This document shows, in pieces, positions 6,344-13,558 of a DNA stretch of 13,578 bases. Numbering within the stretch: the first letter of the stretch is position 1; the number at the start of each line of letters is the position of its first letter. The stretch lies in the NCBI GenBank assembly GCA_050943435.1, contig JBMNPE010000041.1:1-13578 (forward strand), given 5' to 3'. Made by a program: the position numbers and the translations under genes. The notes beneath the pieces were generated by a model that made no database searches, was not told the DNA's origin, and saw only the letters and a program-made list of their open reading frames with translations. Source of the stretch: RGIG5675 sp050943435. Lineage in GTDB: Bacteria > Bacillota > Clostridia > Oscillospirales > Ruminococcaceae.

Positions 6344-7315
6344 TTATTTTGTGAGATCACGTGTAAGATCCCTTATGTCCCGGGCCATGTCCGGATCGAG
6401 CTCCTTTTCTGCTGCATCCGATATCTCCCCGGCCGTGCACGGCCTGCCGACAAGGGCTTTTTCGAGCCTCAGGGGCAATTCGCCGTTCATCATGTCGGAT
6501 ATGCAGACTGCGTCCTGTATGACGCCGTTTTTGACCGAGAGCCGCAGCTCGAATTCTCCCCAGGGGAATGACCCGCGCAGGGTCTTTACTATTTCAGGGT
6601 TCCTGCCGTATATCCATGAATCGGACCTAAGCAGGGAAGCCATATCATCGATTCTGCCGGAATCCGGGACCGGCACGGTGATTACATTTCCGTATTCCCC
6701 CTGAAAGGCCTCCCTGAGGGCTTCTATCAGCGAATCCATTGTAGCATCCGGAGCTATGTCCCTGATGTTGACGACACGTGATCGCACGGATCTGACCGCA
6801 TGTTTTCTGAGCTTCTGGTCGGACGCAGTCAGGTACCTTGCCATTTTGTCGAGGCTGCAGGACAGCATGAGCGTGCCGTGATGGCACCTGCCGCTTCCCG
6901 CCTGGTAGTAGGCGCTTCCTGAGAATTTGAGCCCTCCGGCCTCTATGTCGTTTCTCCCGGTTGATGAGGCGTCGATTCCGAGGAGCCTGCAGGCCCCGAT
7001 GACGACAGACGTCTGCCTAGGAACGGAATAATCACGTTCGTCCGCACAGAAGGAAAAGCAGAGGTTCCCGAGGTCGTGCCATACGGCGCCTCCGCCGGAA
7101 AACCTCCTCACGAGATTGACGCCGTCAGCCTTCATGGCCTCTGTGTTGCACTCGGCCCTGCAGTCCTGGTTCCTGCCGACCACTATTGAATCCCTGTTGC
7201 TCCAGAGGAACAATACAGGACGGCCGGGAGCGGCATTCTCTGTGAGATACCGCTCCACGGCCAGGTTTGTGTATGGATCGTGGCAGTCAGTGCAGATGAA
7301 TACGGGATTACTCAT
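6344..7315 (-). CDS. lplA: Lipoate-protein ligase A
   Basis: The enzyme activates lipoate with ATP and attaches it to lysine, here most likely Lys64 of the GcvH encoded upstream in the same operon. Evidence is the N-terminal ICTDCHDPYTNLAVER, the RRFSGGGAVWHDLGN motif at 70-84, catalytic Lys130 in GGLKFSGSAYY, and a C-terminal accessory domain from about residue 240. The length of 323 residues is near that of E. coli LplA. The start at 7315 gives an N-terminus that aligns with LplA and overlaps the gcvPB stop by 8 bases (ATGAGTAA), which implies translational coupling. In-frame ATGs at 7327 and 7363 are alternatives. The latter has GGGAGG four bases upstream but would add 16 residues not expected in the family. 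No lipA or lipB is in the window, so scavenged lipoate is the likely substrate. Confidence 0.9.
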   Translation of the reverse strand: MSNPVFICTDCHDPYTNLAVERYLTENAAPGRPVLFLWSNRDSIVVGRNQDCRAECNTEAMKADGVNLVRRFSGGGAVWHDLGNLCFSFCADERDYSVPRQTSVVIGACRLLGIDASSTGRNDIEAGGLKFSGSAYYQAGSGRCHHGTLMLSCSLDKMARYLTASDQKLRKHAVRSVRSRVVNIRDIAPDATMDSLIEALREAFQGEYGNVITVPVPDSGRIDDMASLLRSDSWIYGRNPEIVKTLRGSFPWGEFELRLSVKNGVIQDAVCISDMMNGELPLRLEKALVGRPCTAGEISDAAEKELDPDMARDIRDLTRDLTK

Positions 7316-8744
7316 CTGTGAATTCATGCTTGAGGACAAGTGACCTTGCAGCAAGGACCTCATCCGGCCTCCCGATCGGGGAGGTGTATGGTGCTCCGTG
7401 CAGCTTTCCGCTCCCGTCCATGGCAGATTCGTGAAGCTTCTTGAAGGCGTCTATGCACTCGTCGAGAGTCTCCTTGCCCTCGGTCTCCGTGGGCTCAATC
7501 ATCAGGGCCTCGTGTACGATGAGCGGGAAGTACATCGTCGGCGGGTGGATGCCGAAGTCTATTAGCCCCTTGGCAATGTCCATTGCGGAGATACCAAGCG
7601 CATGCTTCTCGTGCTCGAGTGACATTACGAATTCGTGCATGCAGGTGCGGTTATAGGCCATCCTGTACGTATCCGAGAGCTTTACGCGCATGTAGTTTGC
7701 GTTGAGCACCGCATTCCTCGATGCGGCGGGGATTCCCTCCCTGCCGAGGCTGAGAATATATGTGTATGCCTTTACGAAGACCAGGAAGTTGCCGTAGAAT
7801 CCCCTGACAGTGCCTATGCTGTTTTCCGGCACGGAGAAGCGCGGGCCGTCATCGGTCCTCTCCACAACTGGCGTGGGCAGGAACTTCTTGAGGAACTCCT
7901 TGCATCCCACGGGACCCGATCCGGGTCCTCCGCCGCCGTGCGGGGTTGCAAACGTCTTGTGCAGGTTGAGGTGCATGCAGTCGAATCCCATGTCGCCGGG
8001 CCTCACTATTCCGGCGATTGCGTTCAGATTGGCGCCGTCGTAATAGCACAGTCCCCCGGCATCGTGGACTATTTTTGTGATTTCCAGAATGTTGGGGTCG
8101 AAAATGCCTACGGTATTGGGGTTTGTGAGCATGAGGCCCGCAGTGTCGGGACCGCATGCGGCCTTCAGCGTGTCGAGGTCTATGCACCCGTTCTCATCTG
8201 ACTTGATGTTGACTACGGTGAATCCTGCCATTGCAGCGGAAGCCGGATTTGTTCCGTGGGCCGAATCCGGGACGATTATCTTCGTCCTCGCCGTGTCTCC
8301 CCTCGAGGTGTGGTAGGCCTTTATGAGGAGAAGCCCCGTGAATTCGCCGTGGGCCCCTGCCGCCGGCTGGAGGGTCATGTCGTCCATGCCCGTTATCGAG
8401 CAGAGGGATTCCTTGAGCCTGAGCATAAGCTCGAGTGCCCCGCGGCAGCTCTCCGCCGGCTGGAGCGGATGTATGTCAGTGAACCCCGGAAGAGCGGCAT
8501 TTTCCTCGCCGATCTTCGGGTTGTACTTCATCGTGCAGGAGCCGAGTGGATAGAATCCGTCATTGATGCCGGTGGCCTCCTTGGCAAGCTGGGTGTAGTG
8601 GCGGCTGATCCCTGTCTCCGACATCTCCGGCAGGTGCAGGGCGGACTTCCTCGCGGGGGCCTTGAGCGTATATTCCTCGACGTCGCACTTCGGGAATATG
8701 GAGAGCTTTCTTCCGGGAACCGAGCGTTCAAATATCAGCTTCAT
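7308..8744 (-). CDS. gcvPB: Glycine decarboxylase (P-protein) subunit 2, PLP-binding
   Basis: This is the catalytic half of the split P-protein. Together with GcvPA it decarboxylates glycine and transfers the aminomethyl group to lipoyl-H-protein. The 478-residue protein has the fold-type I aminotransferase pattern, with SAHGTNPASA at 161-170, YYDGANLNAI at 234-243 and the PLP lysine Lys263 in LNLHKTFATPHGGGGPGSGP. The N-terminal FERSVPGRK and YPLGSCTMKYNP (65-76) are also typical. The true start is the ATG at 8744, which overlaps the gcvPA stop as ATGA and has GGAGG about 10 bases upstream. A longer frame to 8819 merely reads into gcvPA. The 4-base overlap points to coupled 1:1 translation of the two subunits. 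Nothing appears truncated. Confidence 0.96.
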   Translation of the reverse strand: MKLIFERSVPGRKLSIFPKCDVEEYTLKAPARKSALHLPEMSETGISRHYTQLAKEATGINDGFYPLGSCTMKYNPKIGEENAALPGFTDIHPLQPAESCRGALELMLRLKESLCSITGMDDMTLQPAAGAHGEFTGLLLIKAYHTSRGDTARTKIIVPDSAHGTNPASAAMAGFTVVNIKSDENGCIDLDTLKAACGPDTAGLMLTNPNTVGIFDPNILEITKIVHDAGGLCYYDGANLNAIAGIVRPGDMGFDCMHLNLHKTFATPHGGGGPGSGPVGCKEFLKKFLPTPVVERTDDGPRFSVPENSIGTVRGFYGNFLVFVKAYTYILSLGREGIPAASRNAVLNANYMRVKLSDTYRMAYNRTCMHEFVMSLEHEKHALGISAMDIAKGLIDFGIHPPTMYFPLIVHEALMIEPTETEGKETLDECIDAFKKLHESAMDGSGKLHGAPYTSPIGRPDEVLAARSLVLKHEFTDE

Positions 8745-10057
8745 TTTCCGCACGCCTCCTTTACGAGCCCGCATGCCCTGTCTATGTCTTCCCTGGAGCA
8801 CATCTCGGTGCAGCACCACAGTAGGCTGCCGTCATCGAGTTTGAGGCCTCCGAGAATGCCGGCTTCGTCGAGTTTTCTGAGGATTTCGTCGGCATTTCCG
8901 CCTTCAGTCACGAATTCGTTGAAGAATTCGGACTGGTATTTTCTCCTGAGGCCGGCCTCTTCGAGCTTCTTCTGCATGTAATGTGCCTTGGAGACGCTCT
9001 GTTTCGCGGCTTCCCTGAACCCGTCAGGGCCGACTGCGCTCAGATACACCGCCGCGGTCATGGCGCAGAGAGACTCGTTTGAGCATATGTTTGACCCGGC
9101 CTTCTCGCGCCTTATATGCTGCTCCCTTGCCTGGAGTGTCAGAACGTACGCCCTCCTGCCCTCGGAGTCGTGGGTTTCCCCGACGATCCTCCCGGGCATC
9201 TTTCTCATCATTTCCTTGGTGCATGCCATGTATCCGAGGTACGGGCCGCCGAATGACATCGGCATTCCGAGCGGCTGGCCCTCTCCGACTGCGATATCGG
9301 CGCCGCATTCTCCCGGCGTCTCGAGAAGGGCCAGAGCGAACGGATAGCAGTTCATCACGAACTTTGCCCCGGACCCGTGGGCAGCCTGGGCGAACTTTTC
9401 CGCATCTTCAATCAGCCCGAAATAATTGGGCTGCTGCAGGATGACGCAGGATACGTCGTCCCCGAGCATGCCCGAAAGTGCATCAGCGTCCGTGAGGCCG
9501 TCCCTGCAGGGGATGGTCTCCACAGAGGCACCGCTTCCGAAACTGTAGGTCTTTACAGTACTCAGGACAAATGGGTTTACAGCGGAGGAGATGAGAATCC
9601 TCTTCCTGCCCCTTCCGGAGCACATTGCCGCCGCCTCCGCAGTGGCCGTGGCCCCGTCGTATACCGAGGCGTTTGCGACATCCATTCCGGTGATGTCGCA
9701 GATCATGGTCTGGTATTCGAAAATCGACTGCAGGATGCCCTGGCTTATCTCGGGCTGGTACGGCGTGTATGCCGTGACGAATTCTTCCTTGGATGTGACG
9801 CTTTTGACTATGGACGGAATGTAGTGGTTGTAGGATCCCGCCCCGCGGAATATGCTCCTGTAAACCTTGTTTTCGGAAGCCAGCTTGGAAACCTCGGCCC
9901 TCACCTCCATTTCGCTCTTTCCCGGAGGGAGGTCGGGGCCGTCCTTGAGCAGGACGCTCTCCGGGACGTCGGAGTAGAGCTCATCAAAGCTCTTGTATCC
10001 GGCTTCCTTCAGCATCTCCTGCTGCTCGGCATCCGTATTTGGAAGATACGAACCCAT
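8741..10057 (-). CDS. gcvPA: Glycine decarboxylase (P-protein) subunit 1
   Basis: This is the N-terminal half of the split glycine decarboxylase, structurally homologous to GcvPB but lacking the PLP lysine. It forms the alpha2beta2 enzyme with GcvPB. Recognised motifs are YLPNTDAEQQEML at the start, RGAGSYNHYIPS at 71-82, EFVTAYTPYQPEISQG at 92-107 and NASVYDGATATAEAA at 129-143. Later come GGPYLGYMACTKE, RKMPGRIVGET and SNICSNESLCA. The length of 438 residues is normal for the family. The start at 10057 lies one base after the gcvH stop, with AGGAG inside the gcvH end at a 7-base spacing. Splitting of P-protein into two genes is usual in Bacillota, Thermotogota and archaea, in contrast to the single long gcvP of proteobacteria. 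Confidence 0.96.
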   Translation of the reverse strand: MGSYLPNTDAEQQEMLKEAGYKSFDELYSDVPESVLLKDGPDLPPGKSEMEVRAEVSKLASENKVYRSIFRGAGSYNHYIPSIVKSVTSKEEFVTAYTPYQPEISQGILQSIFEYQTMICDITGMDVANASVYDGATATAEAAAMCSGRGRKRILISSAVNPFVLSTVKTYSFGSGASVETIPCRDGLTDADALSGMLGDDVSCVILQQPNYFGLIEDAEKFAQAAHGSGAKFVMNCYPFALALLETPGECGADIAVGEGQPLGMPMSFGGPYLGYMACTKEMMRKMPGRIVGETHDSEGRRAYVLTLQAREQHIRREKAGSNICSNESLCAMTAAVYLSAVGPDGFREAAKQSVSKAHYMQKKLEEAGLRRKYQSEFFNEFVTEGGNADEILRKLDEAGILGGLKLDDGSLLWCCTEMCSREDIDRACGLVKEACGK

Positions 10058-10058
10058 A

Positions 10059-10451
10059 TTACTGCTCCTTTGCCTGCTCCTCTTTTACGAACGCTTCATA
10101 TTCATCTGAATTCATGACATCTTCTACTGCTGTGACGTCCTTTACCTTGATGAACCAGGACTCGTAGGGCTGCTCATTGATGAGCTCAGGCCTCTCGAGG
10201 AGCTCCTCGTTTATCTCGTCCACGACGCCGCTCACAGGGCTGTTGACATCGGAAACCGCCTTTACTGATTCCACGTCCCCGAAAGGCTCCCCGACTGACA
10301 CCAGTTCTCCCGGGGCAGGGAGGTTGGCGAACACGACTGATCCGAGCTCGTTCTCGGCATATGCCGTGATTCCGACGAGTATCTCTCCGTCCTCGTCCTT
10401 CTTCATCCATTCGTGTGATCTCGTGTAGCTGAGTTCAGAAGGGAATTCCAT
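10059..10451 (-). CDS. gcvH: Glycine cleavage system H-protein (lipoyl carrier)
   Basis: This small cytosolic carrier uses its lipoyl arm to shuttle the aminomethyl group among the P, T and L proteins. It has 130 residues. The lipoylation site is Lys64 in the canonical ESVKAVSD, preceded by RSHEWMK (11-17), the GITAYAENELG turn and GVVDEIN. The C-terminus is longer in charged residues (FVKEEQAKEQ) than the E. coli protein, but otherwise ordinary. AAGGAG lies 7 bases before the ATG. It follows gcvT after a 65-base gap, the widest inside the operon. No terminator or promoter was recognised there, only a weak GCGC/GCGC hairpin. Confidence 0.97.
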   Translation of the reverse strand: MEFPSELSYTRSHEWMKKDEDGEILVGITAYAENELGSVVFANLPAPGELVSVGEPFGDVESVKAVSDVNSPVSGVVDEINEELLERPELINEQPYESWFIKVKDVTAVEDVMNSDEYEAFVKEEQAKEQ

Positions 10452-10516
10452 ATTTTTTCTCCTTGCGCTCTGCGCCTTTTGTATTTTGCAGGTTGATTTT
10501 CCAGTTTATATGGTAT

Positions 10517-11614
10517 TTATGACTTTTTCTGCAGCTTCGGCCTCTTGTAGAAGGGAAGAGCCTCGGTTTCGCACTGGACGCGGCGTCCCCTTATGTCGAC
10601 TTCCACCGGCTTCCCGGGCTCGCAGTACTCCTTTTCGAGTATCGCCATGGCAGCGGGCCTGTTTATGAACGGACAGAACGTGCCGGAAGTAGTGCGCCCT
10701 ATGAGCTTTCCGTCTGCATAGACGTCCATGTTCTCCCTCGGAATGCCTCTTCCGACAACCCTCAGGCCTATCCTGCCCCTCTTAGGCTCAGAAGCCTCGA
10801 GGGCCTCTTTTCCAACGAATTCTGCCTTGTCTAGTTTGACGAACCTGCCGAGATCAGACTCGAGCGGGGTTATGTCTTCCGTGAGCTCGTGCCCGTAGAG
10901 AGGCATGGCGGCTTCCAGCCTCAGTGTGTCCCTCGCGCCGAGGCCGCAGGGGATGAGCCCGTGGTCCTTTCCGGCCGACATGAGGAGCTCCCACATCTTC
11001 TCGGAGTGCTCTGCAGGGAAGTAGAGCTCGTATCCTCTCTCTCCCGTATATCCCGTCTTTGAAACTATCGTGTCTATTCTGTCGATGTCCACCCCGAAAA
11101 GTGCGGTGTAGTTCTTGACGGGTAGCTTGTCCTCCGGGAGGATCTCCAGCATAACAGCCTTGGCCTCCGGCCCCTGTATGGCGAGCTGCGCATAGCTGTC
11201 CGACACATCCTCAAGGGTGCATCCCGGGACATTGTGATCCAGCATCCACCTGTAGTCCTTCTCCCTGTTGGCGGCGTTGACCACTATGAGGTAATCGTTT
11301 TCGGCCTTCATGTAGACAATGAGGTCGTCGACGGTGCCTCCGTGCTCATTGCACATGGGGCTGTATCTGGCCCCGCCCGGGACAAGGGAACTGTAGTCAT
11401 TGGTGAGAACGTGATTCAGGAAAGCAAGCGAGCCTTCGCCCCTGCAGGTTATTTCCCCCATGTGGGACACGTCGAACAGCCCCGCTTTTGTCCTCACTGC
11501 CATGTGCTCCTGGATGACCCCGGAGTACTGAACGGGCAGAAGGTATCCCCCGAAGGACACGATCTTCCCGCCGTATCTCACGTGAACATCGTAGAGCGGC
11601 GTCTTCCTGTCCAT
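10517..11614 (-). CDS. gcvT: Aminomethyltransferase (glycine cleavage T-protein)
   Basis: The enzyme releases ammonia from aminomethyl-lipoyl-H-protein and transfers the one-carbon unit to tetrahydrofolate, giving methylene-THF. It has 365 residues, as expected. Visible motifs are TPLYDVHV near the start, FDVSHMGEI (47-55), the catalytic-aspartate region GGTVDDLIVY (92-101) and VVNAANREKD (111-120). SKTGYTGERGYELYF and the C-terminal GRTTSGTFCP are also present. The ATG at 11614 has GGAGGT seven bases upstream and gives the family's N-terminus. An upstream in-frame ATG at 11683 would run through the riboswitch terminator and is rejected. This is the first gene of the operon and is directly controlled by the leader RNA. 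Confidence 0.96.
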   Translation of the reverse strand: MDRKTPLYDVHVRYGGKIVSFGGYLLPVQYSGVIQEHMAVRTKAGLFDVSHMGEITCRGEGSLAFLNHVLTNDYSSLVPGGARYSPMCNEHGGTVDDLIVYMKAENDYLIVVNAANREKDYRWMLDHNVPGCTLEDVSDSYAQLAIQGPEAKAVMLEILPEDKLPVKNYTALFGVDIDRIDTIVSKTGYTGERGYELYFPAEHSEKMWELLMSAGKDHGLIPCGLGARDTLRLEAAMPLYGHELTEDITPLESDLGRFVKLDKAEFVGKEALEASEPKRGRIGLRVVGRGIPRENMDVYADGKLIGRTTSGTFCPFINRPAAMAILEKEYCEPGKPVEVDIRGRRVQCETEALPFYKRPKLQKKS

Positions 11615-11633
11615 AATAATTACCTCCATCAAT

Positions 11634-11666
11634 AAAAAAAGCGGAAAACAACTGCTTGTCTTCCGC
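11634..11666 (-). terminator. Intrinsic terminator of the glycine riboswitch (attenuator)
   Basis: On the - strand an 11-bp stem (GCGGAAGACAA with TTGTTTTCCGC, one G-T pair, GCAG loop; 11666-11641) is followed directly by seven T residues (11640-11634). It ends about 20 bases before the gcvT ATG. Its place between the aptamer and the ribosome-binding site makes it the expression platform. Glycine riboswitches of this kind usually prevent termination when glycine is bound. Confidence 0.9.
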
Positions 11667-11668
11667 GT

Positions 11669-11784
11669 CTCTGTCCCCGGCATATGGCTGCCATTTGTTC
11701 AGAGCTCGTCTGGTCCCGGTCCTGTTACCTGAGAGTTTATACGCATTTACACCTTCGGTGCCGCATAGCGGCTCTCCCGGGGCC
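11669..11784 (-). ncRNA. Glycine riboswitch: one full aptamer plus 3' ghost aptamer
   Basis: On the - strand the gcvT-motif core is present: GGAGAG (11777-11772), GGCACCGAAGG (11762-11752), CTCTCAGGT (11735-11727) and AGGAC. These are enclosed by a P1 stem GGCCCCG (11784-11778) / CGGGACC (11718-11712) with one mismatch. A linker AGACGA follows, then a small element in which CTCTG (11704-11700) pairs with CAGAG (11673-11669) around a GGCA/TGCC hairpin. That element lacks the conserved glycine-binding bases. This is how I remember singlet glycine riboswitches: a working aptamer docked onto a vestigial partner. The terminator lies three bases further on. Ligand binding should turn on the whole glycine-cleavage operon. 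Confidence 0.9.
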
Positions 11785-11847
11785 TTCATCCGAACGGACC
11801 GCAGCACCTCCCCAAGGAATAAACATGCCGCAGCCCTGGTCAAAAAA

Positions 11848-11877
11848 ATTCTAGCACAGTGCGCAGAATGCCTTCAA
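11848..11877 (-). promoter_or_regulatory. Extended -10 sigma70-type promoter of the glycine-cleavage operon
   Basis: Read on -, TTGAAG (11877-11872) is followed by 18 bases and TAGAAT (11853-11848), with the extended element TGC just before the -10. A start near 11841 yields a leader of about 230 nt containing the whole riboswitch. A perfect TATAAT at 11890-11885 also occurs, but its best -35 (TTGTCA) is 20 bases away, so it is the weaker candidate. Confidence 0.65.
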
Positions 11878-11891
11878 TGAACTTATTATAC

Positions 11892-11911
11892 AAAACCCCG
11901 TGCAAGGTTTT
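11892..11911. repeat. Short inverted repeat between divergent promoters
   Basis: AAAACC (11892-11897) and GGTTTT (11906-11911) are separated by 8 bases. The repeat sits just upstream of the operon promoter and about 80 bases from the permease promoter. It could be an operator half-site pair or chance; no known regulator motif was recognised. Confidence 0.3.
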
Positions 11912-11988
11912 GACAAGTTTGGAATGCCTTCTGACATCCGGTTTTTCCACCATTTCACTGCACGGAAATGAGCCTATTGCGCTGTCCC

Positions 11989-12017
11989 TTGAACACGGGT
12001 CCCAAAGACCATATGAT
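11989..12017 (+). promoter_or_regulatory. Predicted sigma70-type promoter of the AEC permease gene
   Basis: TTGAAC (11989-11994) and TATGAT (12012-12017) are separated by exactly 17 bases. The predicted start is near 12024, giving a leader of about 25 bases with the GGAGGG. It diverges from the glycine-cleavage promoter, with about 110 bases between the two -35 elements. Confidence 0.65.
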
Positions 12018-12048
12018 AATGGAAATGCTTTCTCGCGGAGGGTAGCGG

Positions 12049-12987
12049 ATGGATCTTGCGCTGTTCGGACTGAATACCGTCGTCCCGATCCTCATTGTCG
12101 TCATGACAGGATATCTGCTCGGCAGGACAGGGGCCGTTTCAGACTCTGCAAATGTCGATCTCAGCAGGCTCTACAGCAACGTACTGCTGCCATGCACGAT
12201 GTTTTCGACTGCCTACGGGAGCAATCTCAGGGAAAACCTCGACTTCGGGTTCATAGGGTTCTGCGTCGCCGTCTACGCTGCAACCTTTGTGCTCGCATGC
12301 ATCATATTCCCGAAGGGAAAGGACCCCGGAAGGTCATTTGTATTAAACCACGCGTTCTACAGGAACAATATTGCGATATACGGAATTGCGCTTTTCGAGA
12401 GGATGTTCCCGGGCGAGGACGAGTCAAACCTCGCTGCCGCGATATGCATAATCATCTTCATAAACTCGGTCATCTGCGAAATACAGATATCAAGATACGG
12501 GGGCAGGCAGCTCGGGACGCCGTTCAAGAGGATCTTCATGAGCCCTCTGGTGATTGCAGGAGCTCTCGGGATGATAGTCTCACTTGCAGGACTCAAGCTG
12601 CCCCAAATGATCACCGGGGCAGTTGACATGATGGGGAAGGCCGCCACGGCAGTGGCTTTTCTGTCCCTCGGCGTCTCGCTCGACTTCAGGAGCTTAAAGA
12701 AGTGCTACAAGACCCTCGGCTGGTTTATGCTCGTAAAGCTTCTCCTGATACCCGCTGCAGTGGAGGTGCTGGGCTGCTATGTGTTCGGGGTGCACGGGAG
12801 CGACACCGCAGTGCTCCTCTCCCTGTTCGCAACGCCTCCCGCCGTTGTCACCTTCGCCGTCGCAAAGACGAACTCCTCTTGGACGGATTCAGAGCTCGCA
12901 AACACCCTTGTAGCAGTGCCTACTCTTGTCTCCGTGCTTACGCTCCTTGTGCACATTGAATTTCTGGGGCTCCTTGGGGCTCTTTAA
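12049..12987 (+). CDS. AEC-family (auxin efflux carrier / malate permease-like) transporter
   Basis: This integral membrane protein of 312 residues is hydrophobic throughout. It follows the AEC plan of two five-helix halves: N-terminal helices from VVPILIVVMTGYLLGRTG, a hydrophilic middle (about 145-162, QISRYGGRQLGTPFKRI), then a second half opening with SPLVIAGALGMIVSLAGLKLP. The second half continues with AVAFLSLGVSLDF and ATPPAVVTFAVAK. AEC members include bacterial malate permeases (MleP) and carriers of other organic or amino acids, but substrate cannot be read from sequence. The start at 12049 has GGAGGG six bases upstream. The gene is monocistronic, diverges from the glycine-cleavage operon and ends before a bidirectional terminator. 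Two substrates are suggested by context: malate or lactate (a malolactic-type enzyme elsewhere in the window) or a glycine-related compound (divergent neighbour). Neither is proven. Confidence 0.88.
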   Translation: MDLALFGLNTVVPILIVVMTGYLLGRTGAVSDSANVDLSRLYSNVLLPCTMFSTAYGSNLRENLDFGFIGFCVAVYAATFVLACIIFPKGKDPGRSFVLNHAFYRNNIAIYGIALFERMFPGEDESNLAAAICIIIFINSVICEIQISRYGGRQLGTPFKRIFMSPLVIAGALGMIVSLAGLKLPQMITGAVDMMGKAATAVAFLSLGVSLDFRSLKKCYKTLGWFMLVKLLLIPAAVEVLGCYVFGVHGSDTAVLLSLFATPPAVVTFAVAKTNSSWTDSELANTLVAVPTLVSVLTLLVHIEFLGLLGAL

Positions 12988-13002
12988 TTCCTGTGCAGGC
13001 AC

Positions 13003-13039
13003 AAAAACATCCGGTGTCCGAAGGCACCGGATGTCTTTT
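13003..13039. terminator. Bidirectional intrinsic terminator between permease and zinc-ribbon gene
   Basis: ACATCCGGTG (13007-13016) pairs perfectly with CACCGGATGT (13025-13034). Two further inner pairs leave a CGAA tetraloop. On + the stem is followed by CTTTT, and on - by TTTTT (the A run 13003-13007). It lies 20 bases after the permease stop and 27 bases from the stop of the convergent gene. Confidence 0.88.
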
Positions 13040-13060
13040 CCTGTCCTGCTTAAGGACTGA

Positions 13061-13558
13061 TTACCAGTTGTAGCTGTATGATCCGTTCTGGAATTCCTCA
13101 AGGATGTCCTTTACGATAGAGGTCACTGAGCCGATAGCCGAGAAGAAGATGATCATGTACAGGACCATCAGTGCGATGGCTATCCAGGAGCATATTTTTC
13201 CTGCCCTGGCCCAGCTGGATTCCCTGCCAGAGAGGCGGGGCCCCCTGGTGGCCTTTCCTCCGAGAACGAGGCTTATAATTGCGCACGGAAGGGTGGCGCT
13301 TGTGCACAGCGCAAGGATGCCGAGAATCATGGATGCGAGAGCCAGCCCGTGATTAGGGGTGTTGGGCTCTACAGGGGCATACTGCTGAACAGGCTGCTGG
13401 TACTGGGCATTATACTGCGAGTACTGCGGCTGCTGGGGCTGCTGAGGCTGCTGGCCGTATTGATTCTGATTCCCCTGGTCCTGGAACTGATACCCGCAGT
13501 TGGTGCAGAACCTTGTGTCGTCATCGAGTACAGCTCCGCAGTTTGGACAAGTCTTCAT
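13061..13558 (-). CDS. Zinc-ribbon / DUF4190 membrane protein with Q/P-rich linker
   Basis: This 165-residue protein has three parts. First is an N-terminal zinc ribbon with CPNC and CTNC (Cys4, 7, 18, 21). Second is a linker at about 27-62 made almost wholly of Gln, Pro, Tyr and Asn (repeated QQPQQP). Third is a C-terminal DUF4190-type membrane domain with hydrophobic segments at about 71-101 and 121-143 and the typical LALASMILGILAL opening. The zinc ribbon should be cytoplasmic. The function of such proteins is not known, although the architecture is common in Bacillota and Actinomycetota. AAGGAG lies 8 bases before the ATG, inside the last 20 bases of the window, so its promoter is not visible. 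A short tail (FQNGSYSYNW) follows the last membrane helix. Confidence 0.85.
   Translation of the reverse strand: MKTCPNCGAVLDDDTRFCTNCGYQFQDQGNQNQYGQQPQQPQQPQYSQYNAQYQQPVQQYAPVEPNTPNHGLALASMILGILALCTSATLPCAIISLVLGGKATRGPRLSGRESSWARAGKICSWIAIALMVLYMIIFFSAIGSVTSIVKDILEEFQNGSYSYNW

Noticed and set aside
8745..8819. Longer gcvPB start at 8819
   Set aside because: The extra 25 residues overlap the end of gcvPA. The ATG at 8744 forms an ATGA overlap with the gcvPA stop and gives the standard N-terminus.
9377..10117. 246-residue plus-strand open frame
   Set aside because: It is antisense to gcvPA, whose motifs are unmistakable, and has no support of its own.
11615..11683. Longer gcvT start at 11683
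   Set aside because: The extension would be encoded by the riboswitch terminator and its T tract. The ATG at 11614 has an ideal Shine-Dalgarno site and the family N-terminus.
11910..11915. Perfect TTGACA on the + strand upstream of the permease
   Set aside because: No acceptable -10 lies 16-18 bases downstream (the bases there read GACATC). The TTGAAC/TATGAT pair closer to the gene is better.
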